Source: Pseudomonas subflava
GTDB taxonomy: Bacteria > Pseudomonadota > Gammaproteobacteria > Pseudomonadales > Pseudomonadaceae
Reading direction: 5' to 3'
Assembly (NCBI RefSeq): GCF_023823685.1
Contig: NZ_JAMXBF010000013.1
Span: 62,001-126,000, forward strand
Length of the DNA stretch: 64,000 nt
The notes under the pieces are model-generated. The model was given only the letters and a program-made list of their open reading frames with translations, made no database searches and was not told where the DNA came from. Of this stretch, positions 59,609 to 64,000 are shown in pieces. How positions within the stretch are numbered: the first letter of the stretch is position 1; each line of letters begins with the position of its first letter. The translations under genes and the position numbers were made by a program.

Positions 59609-59821
59609 ATGAAAAAGCAAATCCTCACCGCCCTGCTCGTTTCCACCTTCGCCGCCAGCGGCATCACCTTCGCGGCCGACGGCTATGACCGCACTGGCAG
59701 CTATATCGCCGCCGACGGTTACGACCGCACCGGCAGCTTCATCGCCGAAGACGGCTTCGACAACACCGGTAGCGCCGTGGCCGAAGACGGTTCCGACCGC
59801 GTCGGCAGCAACATCGCCTGA
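59609..59821 (+). CDS. Secreted 12-residue-repeat protein, 4 repeats (unrecognised family)
   Basis: 70 residues. Residues 1-22 (MKKQILTALLVSTFAASG then ITFA) are a Sec signal with a likely cut before ADG. The rest is four 12-residue repeats: ADGYDRTGSYIA, ADGYDRTGSFIA, EDGFDNTGSAVA, EDGSDRVGSNIA. In the family code used here that is lead A, then one A-B-C unit. I do not recognise the family. The mature peptide is acidic, without Cys. The same signal and flanking DNA recur in the next two genes, so this is the shortest member of a tandem set. GGAGC precedes the ATG. Confidence 0.8.
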   Translation: MKKQILTALLVSTFAASGITFAADGYDRTGSYIAADGYDRTGSFIAEDGFDNTGSAVAEDGSDRVGSNIA

Positions 59822-59876
59822 GCCAATCGATTGGAGTGGAGCCAGCAAGCAATGACGTGTGCACAGCTCGAAAGCC

Positions 59877-59905
59877 CGAAGGCGCCCTCAGTGGCGCCTT
59901 CGCCG
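59877..59905 (+). terminator. Hairpin after repeat gene 1
   Basis: CGAAGGCGCC and GGCGCCTTCG arms around CTCAGT, followed by CCGTTT. The same sequence follows genes 2 and 3. The T-run is short, so it is a probable terminator. The rest of 59822-60028 has no gene that I can support. Confidence 0.6.
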
Positions 59906-60028
59906 TTTCCGGGGTAAGCGAAGCACGGCCCATCCGTCCGACTGGCTGCGGAGCGACCCGAAATGCCACCTCGAAAACGCCGAACACCCCGTGCCAGAGC
60001 CATCCGCACCATCATCAATCGCATCGAT

Positions 60029-60123
60029 GAGCAGCATCGAGCGCTTCAAGTTCTCTCTTCGCTGGGCAACCCGGAACATAGGCCCCGTAGACAACAACTC
60101 ATACCCCCTACGGAGCAACCATC
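60029..60123 (+). promoter_or_regulatory. Shared 5' block, copy 2
   Basis: Second copy of the conserved block, differing from copy 1 mainly at one base before GGGCAACCC and in the last 20 bp. It supplies the ribosome binding site (ACGGAGC) of the second repeat gene. Together with the hairpin and spacer it fills the 302-bp gap between genes 1 and 2. Confidence 0.4.
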
Positions 60124-60444
60124 ATGAAAAAGCAAATCCTCACCGCCCTGCTCGTCTCCACCTTCGCCGCCAGCGGCATCACCTTCGCGGCCGACGGCTA
60201 TGACCGCACTGGCAGCTATATCGCCGCCGATGGTTACGACCGCACCGGCAGCTTCATCGCCGAAGACGGCTTCGACAACACCGGTAGCGCCGTGGCCGAA
60301 GACGGTTCCGACAGCGTGGGTGACAAGATCGCCGCCGATGGTTTCGACCGCACCGGCAGCTTCATCGCCGAAGACGGCTTCGACAGCACCGGCAGCGCCG
60401 TGGCCGAAGATGGTTCCGACCGCGTCGGCAGCAACATCGCCTGA
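60124..60444 (+). CDS. Secreted 12-residue-repeat protein, 7 repeats (unrecognised family)
   Basis: 106 residues: the identical 22-residue signal, then seven repeats. Order is A (ADGYDRTGSYIA), A, B (EDGFDNTGSAVA), C (EDGSDSVGDKIA), A (ADGFDRTGSFIA), B (EDGFDSTGSAVA), end-C (EDGSDRVGSNIA). So it is lead A plus two A-B-C units of 36 residues. No Cys. Same 5' and 3' flanks as gene 1. No known domain; predicted exported to periplasm or outside. The consensus DGxDxxGS is what a metal-binding or solenoid repeat might look like; this is inference. Confidence 0.85.
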   Translation: MKKQILTALLVSTFAASGITFAADGYDRTGSYIAADGYDRTGSFIAEDGFDNTGSAVAEDGSDSVGDKIAADGFDRTGSFIAEDGFDSTGSAVAEDGSDRVGSNIA

Positions 60445-60498
60445 GCCAATCGATGGAGTGGAGCCAGCAAGCAATGACGTGTGCACAGCTCGAAAGCC

Positions 60499-60524
60499 CG
60501 AAGGCGCCCTCAGTGGCGCCTTCG
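60499..60524 (+). terminator. Hairpin after repeat gene 2
   Basis: Copy of the CGAAGGCGCC/GGCGCCTTCG hairpin found after genes 1 and 3. The following 60525-60672 is an altered copy of the gene 1-2 spacer with about 20 extra bases, and holds no gene. Confidence 0.6.
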
Positions 60525-60672
60525 CCGTTTCCGGGTAAGCGAAACACGGCCCACGCCGTCTGACTTGCTGCGTAGCGGCTATAACCCCCGTCTCAGCCAC
60601 CCGAAACGCCGCCTCGAAAACGCCGAACACCCCGTGCCAGAGCCATCCGCACCATCATCAACCGCATCGATT

Positions 60673-60766
60673 AGCAGCATCGAGCGCTTCAAGTTCTCTC
60701 TTCGCGGGGCAACCCGGAACATAGGCCCCGTAGACAACAACTCATACCCCCTACGGAGCAACCATC
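60673..60766 (+). promoter_or_regulatory. Shared 5' block, copy 3
   Basis: Third copy of the conserved block, nearly identical to copy 2. The single-base position before GGGCAACCC is a, t and g in the three copies. Confidence 0.4.
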
Positions 60767-61735
60767 ATGAAAAAGCAAATCCTCACCGCCCTGCTCGTTT
60801 CCACCTTTGCCGCCAGCGGCATCACCTTCGCGGCCGACGGTTATGACCGCACTGGCAGCTACATCGCCGCCGACGGTTACGACCGCACCGGCAGCTACAT
60901 CGCCGAAGATGGTTTCGACAACACCGGCAGCGCCGTGGCCGAAGACGGCTCCGACAGCGTCGGCGACAAGATCGCCGCCGACGGTTACGACCGCACTGGC
61001 AGCTTCATCGCCGAAGACGGCTTCGACAGCACCGGCAGCGCCGTGGCCGAAGACGGTTCCGACAGCGTCGGCGACAAGATCGCCGCCGATGGTTTCGACC
61101 GCACCGGCAGCTTCATCGCCGAAGACGGCGTCGACAGCACCGGCAGCGCCGTAGCCGAAGACGGTTCCGACTGCGTCGGCGACAAAATCGCCGCCGATGG
61201 CTTCGACCGCACTGGCAGCTTCCTCGCCGAAGACGGCTTCGACAGCACCGGCAGCGCCGTAGCCGATGACGGTTCCGACAGCGTCGGCGACAACATCGCC
61301 GCCGATGGTTTCGACCGCACAGGCAGCTTCATCGCCGAAGACGGCTTCGACAGCACCGGCAGCGCCGTAGCCGAAGACGGTTCCGACAGCGTCGGCGACA
61401 AAATCGCCGCCGATGGCTTCGACCGCACTGGCAGCTTCATCGCCGAAGACGGCTTCGACAGCACCGGCAGCGCCGTAGCCGATGACGGTTCCGACAGCGT
61501 CGGCGACAACATCGCCGCCGACGGCTTCGACCGCACTGGCAGCTTCATCGCCGAAGACGGCTTCGACAGCACCGGCAGCGCCGTAGCCGATGACGGTTCC
61601 GACAGCGTCGGCGACAACATCGCCGCCGACGGCTTCGACCGCACTGGCAGCTTCATCGCCGAAGACGGCTTCGACAGCACCGGCAGCGCCGTGGCAGAGG
61701 ACGGTTCGGACCGCGTCGGCAGCAACATCGCCTGA
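60767..61735 (+). CDS. Secreted 12-residue-repeat protein, 25 repeats (unrecognised family)
   Basis: 322 residues: the same 22-residue signal and then exactly 25 repeats of 12, i.e. lead A plus eight A-B-C units. A units read ADG(Y/F)DRTGS(Y/F)IA, B units EDGFDSTGSAVA, C units EDGSDSVGDKIA or DDGSDSVGDNIA; the last is EDGSDRVGSNIA as in genes 1 and 2. E-start C units always end DKIA and D-start ones DNIA. One Cys only (repeat 10). Mature protein is very acidic (net about -2 to -3 per repeat), with a Ser/Thr/Gly surface. Known 12-residue repeats can form narrow beta-solenoids. Adhesin, matrix, ion-binding or surface-protective roles are all possible; none is shown. Confidence 0.88.
   Translation: MKKQILTALLVSTFAASGITFAADGYDRTGSYIAADGYDRTGSYIAEDGFDNTGSAVAEDGSDSVGDKIAADGYDRTGSFIAEDGFDSTGSAVAEDGSDSVGDKIAADGFDRTGSFIAEDGVDSTGSAVAEDGSDCVGDKIAADGFDRTGSFLAEDGFDSTGSAVADDGSDSVGDNIAADGFDRTGSFIAEDGFDSTGSAVAEDGSDSVGDKIAADGFDRTGSFIAEDGFDSTGSAVADDGSDSVGDNIAADGFDRTGSFIAEDGFDSTGSAVADDGSDSVGDNIAADGFDRTGSFIAEDGFDSTGSAVAEDGSDRVGSNIA
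60833..61732 (+). repeat. Tandem array of 36-bp repeats in 108-bp units
   Basis: 25 in-frame 36-bp repeats, grouped as one lead repeat plus eight 108-bp A-B-C units. Units six and seven encode identical protein and differ by about one base in DNA, so they duplicated recently. Such arrays change length by slippage or recombination and are prone to mis-assembly. Confidence 0.9.
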
Positions 61736-61789
61736 TCCAATCGATGGAGTGGAGCCAGCAAGCAATGACGTGTGCACAGCTCGAAAGCC

Positions 61790-61815
61790 CGAAGGCGCCC
61801 TCAGTGGCGCCTTCG
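61790..61815 (+). terminator. Hairpin after repeat gene 3
   Basis: Third copy of the CGAAGGCGCC/GGCGCCTTCG hairpin, here followed by TCGTTT. It lies 12 bp before the end of the convergent pxpC gene and could serve both strands. Confidence 0.6.
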
Positions 61816-61827
61816 TCGTTTCCGGGC

Positions 61828-62745
61828 TCAGGATTTGAAGAAGCGGTAGAACCGGTGCAGGTCGGCCTGGGCGGCGGCGATGTCGACCCGGGTGAAGCGC
61901 AGGTCCTGACGTGCCGAGCACTGGGCCAGGCGCCACTGGTCCAGCGGATGCAGCCAGCCGAGGATGGGGTAGCCGCCCATGGTCTGGTGGTCGGCCTGCA
62001 AAATGATCGGTCGACCGTCCGGCGGCACCTGGATCGCGCCGCGGCTCACGCCCATCGACCACTGCCGCGACGGCGCCACCAGTGGTTCGCCGAGCAGACG
62101 CGCGCCCATGCGGTCGGACTGCGGGCTGAGTTGCCACTCCCGAGCGAAGAACGCCTCCAGCTGCTCGGCGGCGAAGTCCGGCGCATCGCCACCGATGATC
62201 ACCCGTAGCGGCGCGTCGTGATCGTCACCCCGGAAGCGCCAGGGCACGCTGGCCGCCGTCGAGAAGGTCGCCGGCGAACAGGCCAGCCGATCGCCTTCGG
62301 TCAGGCGCCCGCCTCGCCCGTCGAGCCCACCGAGTCCTTCGCGTACCTGGGTGCCGACGCTGCCCAGCACCGGCTCGGCGCAAAAACCGCCGGCCGCGGC
62401 CAGGTAGAGGCGCTGGCCCCGGCGGGCGAAGCCGATGCGCAGATGCTGCCCGGCGCGCACGGCGAAGCGCGACCAGCCGGGAATGGTCGCGCCATCCAGG
62501 CTCAGATCCAGTTCGGCACCGGCCGAGGCCAGCCAGGTATCGCCCTCGGCGAGCAGTTCGACACCACCCAGGGCGATCTCCAGCAGCGGCGCGCCCCAGG
62601 CGTTATCGAGCAGCCGGTTGGCCCAGGCGGCCGCGTGCCCATCCAGTGGACCACACGGCGACACGCCAAGATGTTGCCAGCCGCGCCGACCAGCGTCCTG
62701 CAACAGGCTCATCGGCCCGGGCCTGAGCACCCGCAGGCCCGTCAC
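61828..62745 (-). CDS. pxpC: 5-oxoprolinase subunit C (biotin-dependent carboxyltransferase-like)
   Basis: 305 residues. KipA/PxpC family: LRVLRPGPMSLLQDAGRRGWQHLGV start, GPLDGHAAAWANRLLDN, and IILQADHQTMGGYPILG near the end. With PxpA and PxpB it opens 5-oxoproline (pyroglutamate) to glutamate with ATP. It overlaps pxpB by 4 bp, giving an A-B-C operon on the minus strand. Confidence 0.93.
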   Translation of the reverse strand: MTGLRVLRPGPMSLLQDAGRRGWQHLGVSPCGPLDGHAAAWANRLLDNAWGAPLLEIALGGVELLAEGDTWLASAGAELDLSLDGATIPGWSRFAVRAGQHLRIGFARRGQRLYLAAAGGFCAEPVLGSVGTQVREGLGGLDGRGGRLTEGDRLACSPATFSTAASVPWRFRGDDHDAPLRVIIGGDAPDFAAEQLEAFFAREWQLSPQSDRMGARLLGEPLVAPSRQWSMGVSRGAIQVPPDGRPIILQADHQTMGGYPILGWLHPLDQWRLAQCSARQDLRFTRVDIAAAQADLHRFYRFFKS

Positions 62746-63416
62746 CGGCCCCGCTCCCGGCGGTAGGTCGCCTCATCGACGGGCCGGAAGCGCACCCGAT
62801 CGCCGAGCATCAGCGGACAGGGCGGCGTGCGCGCCGGCTCGAACAAGCGCCAGGGGCAGAGGCCGAGCAGGTGCCAGCCGCCGGGCGAGGCCTGCGGGTA
62901 GATGGCCGTCTGCCGCTCGGCGATGGCCAGGCTGCCGGCCGGCACCACGGTGCGCGGCGTGGCCCGGCGCGGCAGCGCCAGACGTTCATGCAGCTCGCCG
63001 AGATAGGCGAAACCGGGAGCGAAACCGATGGCGCCGACCCGGTATTCGGCGGCGCTGTGCAGTTCGGTCACCTGCTCGACGGTCAGCTCGCAGGCGCGCG
63101 CCACCTCGGCGAGGTCCTCGCCGGCGTACCACACCGGAATCTCGTGCAGGTGGCCGGCAACGGTCGGCACCGGCGCCGCACGCCAGCGCTCCAGCAGCGG
63201 TACGAGGCGTTCGGCCAGCTGCAGATGGTCGGTGCGCAACAGGTCGTAGTGCAGCAGCAGGCTGGTCCAGCCCGGCACCAGGTCGGTCAGCAGAGCGCCC
63301 AGCTCGGTGCGGATGTCGTCGGCCAGCGCGGCGATGCGCAGCGGCAGGTCGGGCGTCGGTTGCTCGGCCAGCACCAGCAACAGGGCTTCGGCGCCGGCCG
63401 GCTCGAGGCGGATCAC
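62742..63416 (-). CDS. pxpB: 5-oxoprolinase subunit B (KipI-like)
   Basis: 224 residues. KipI/PxpB family: LLLHYDLLRTD, HEIPVWYAGEDLAEVA, GFAPGFAYLGELHERLALPRR and the GGWHLLGLCP block. It pairs with PxpC in the 5-oxoprolinase complex; in Bacillus the homologue KipI also inhibits a sporulation kinase, which does not apply here. It overlaps pxpC and pxpA by 4 bp each, so translation is coupled. Confidence 0.93.
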   Translation of the reverse strand: MIRLEPAGAEALLLVLAEQPTPDLPLRIAALADDIRTELGALLTDLVPGWTSLLLHYDLLRTDHLQLAERLVPLLERWRAAPVPTVAGHLHEIPVWYAGEDLAEVARACELTVEQVTELHSAAEYRVGAIGFAPGFAYLGELHERLALPRRATPRTVVPAGSLAIAERQTAIYPQASPGGWHLLGLCPWRLFEPARTPPCPLMLGDRVRFRPVDEATYRRERGR

Positions 63417-64000
63417 AGCGCGTCCAGTTGCGCTCGCAGGCGACGCAGCACGGCCAGCGACTCGGCGTTGTCGCCGTGCACGCAGAGGCTGTCCGCCTGC
63501 AGCTGCAACGGCTGGCCATCGATATCGACGAAAGGCTCGCCGGCGGCGATGGCCAGAGCCTGCTGGAGAATGCGCTCGGGGTCGTGATGCACGGCGCCGG
63601 CCAGGCGCCGCGGCGCCAGCTGGCCGTCGGCCAGGTAAGCGCGGTCGGCGAAGGCCTCGAACAGCAGCGGCACGCCGGCCGCCTCGGACAGGCGCCGCTC
63701 GCGCGCATTGTCGGCCAGGGCCAGCACCATCAGCGGCAGGTCTTTTCGGTACGAGGCGCAGGCCGCCAGCACCGCGTCGAACAGCGCGTCATCGCGCACC
63801 AGGTCGTTGTACAGCGCGCCGTGCGGCTTGACGTAGGCCACCTCGACACCGGCCGTGCGGCAGAAGGCGTCCAGCGCGCCGAGCTGGTACAGCACCAGGG
63901 CGGTGACTTCCTCGGGCGAGCAGTTCAGGTGGCGGCGGCCGAAGCCCTGCAGATCGGGGTATGAGGGATGCGCGCCGATCTGCACGCCGTGCTGCACGGC
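63413..64000 (-). CDS. pxpA: 5-oxoprolinase subunit A, C-terminal part (5' end outside window)
   Basis: The frame runs through the window edge; about 195 of the usual ~250 residues are here. LamB/YcsF family: IGAHPSYPDLQGFGRRHL, VKPHGALYNDLVRD, and SLCVHGDNAESLAVLRRLR with the conserved His-Gly-Asp. It is the hydrolytic subunit of 5-oxoprolinase and the first gene of pxpA-B-C; its promoter is beyond the window. Confidence 0.93.
   Translation of the reverse strand, partial: AVQHGVQIGAHPSYPDLQGFGRRHLNCSPEEVTALVLYQLGALDAFCRTAGVEVAYVKPHGALYNDLVRDDALFDAVLAACASYRKDLPLMVLALADNARERRLSEAAGVPLLFEAFADRAYLADGQLAPRRLAGAVHHDPERILQQALAIAAGEPFVDIDGQPLQLQADSLCVHGDNAESLAVLRRLRAQLDAL

Larger units (their letters stand above)
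59512..61815 (+). repeat. Tandem triplication of a whole gene cassette
   Basis: 5' block, gene and 3' hairpin occur three times in a row with near-identical flanks. Spacers between genes are 302 and 322 bp and related to each other. The unit is not flanked by any transposase or terminal inverted repeat, so plain unequal recombination is the simplest origin. Confidence 0.85.

Noticed and set aside
60833..61732. Regular 36-bp repeats that could suggest a CRISPR array
   Set aside because: There are no unique spacers; repeats are contiguous, in frame, and continue a signal peptide. No cas genes nearby.
60689..62137. Long antisense open frames (482 and 258 residues) across the repeat genes
   Set aside because: They exist because the 36-bp repeat lacks stops in several frames. 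They have no signal or start context, and the longer one runs into pxpC in a wrong frame.

Overview
The window is chromosomal DNA of a Pseudomonas species. It is GC-rich and densely packed. The gene order (trpS, cysNC-cysD, algW, hisCDG-murA, mla, kdsDC-lptCAB-rpoN-ptsN, tldD/pmbA, mreBCD, gatCAB, roxSR, dpp) is, as far as I recall it, that of the P. aeruginosa chromosome, with some genes missing between blocks. The species is not clear from this sequence. No tRNA, rRNA, transposase, integrase, phage gene or CRISPR array was seen.

Layout. Positions 1-7.3 kb hold an aldo/keto reductase fragment, endonuclease V, an acyl-CoA dehydrogenase divergent from a GlxA-type AraC regulator, ZapE, a TrpS with a C-terminal extension, an alpha/beta hydrolase and a ZapG-like membrane protein. 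Positions 7.5-13.8 kb hold sulfate activation (cysD-cysNC), a Nif3-like protein, the periplasmic protease AlgW and hisC. Positions 13.8-20.7 kb are read leftward: ibaG-murA-hisG-hisD-hisC (with a REP-like element before hisC) and mlaFEDCB, the retrograde phospholipid transporter. Positions 20.9-28 kb are read rightward: kdsD-kdsC-lptC-lptA-lptB (Kdo synthesis and LPS export), then rpoN-hpf-ptsN-rapZ-ptsO. Positions 28-41 kb hold pmbA and tldD (protease halves) around darP, and the leftward shape cluster mreB-mreC-mreD-maf-rng-yhdP-nitrilase-tldD. Positions 41.2-50.4 kb hold gatCAB, an RlpA-like lipoprotein, a Ca/Na antiporter, a CMD-family protein, an AEC carrier, the redox two-component pair roxSR and a SIMPL protein. 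Positions 50.5-58.2 kb hold a dipeptide ABC transporter operon with two binding proteins, whose gaps contain several repeat elements. Positions 58.2-64 kb hold a LivJ-type binding protein, three tandem genes for secreted 12-residue-repeat proteins, and the 5-oxoprolinase genes pxpC-pxpB-pxpA, the last cut by the window end.

Most of the window is core housekeeping. The part that looks undescribed is at 59.5-61.8 kb. Three genes arose by tandem duplication of one cassette (5' block, gene, hairpin). They encode an identical 22-residue signal peptide followed by 4, 7 and 25 copies of a 12-residue Asp/Gly-rich repeat. Copy numbers follow 1+3n (n = 1, 2, 8), because the duplicating unit is a 36-residue (108-bp) A-B-C triplet. 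I do not recognise this family. A second notable point is mreC, whose conserved N-terminus can only begin at an ATC codon with a well-placed ribosome binding site.
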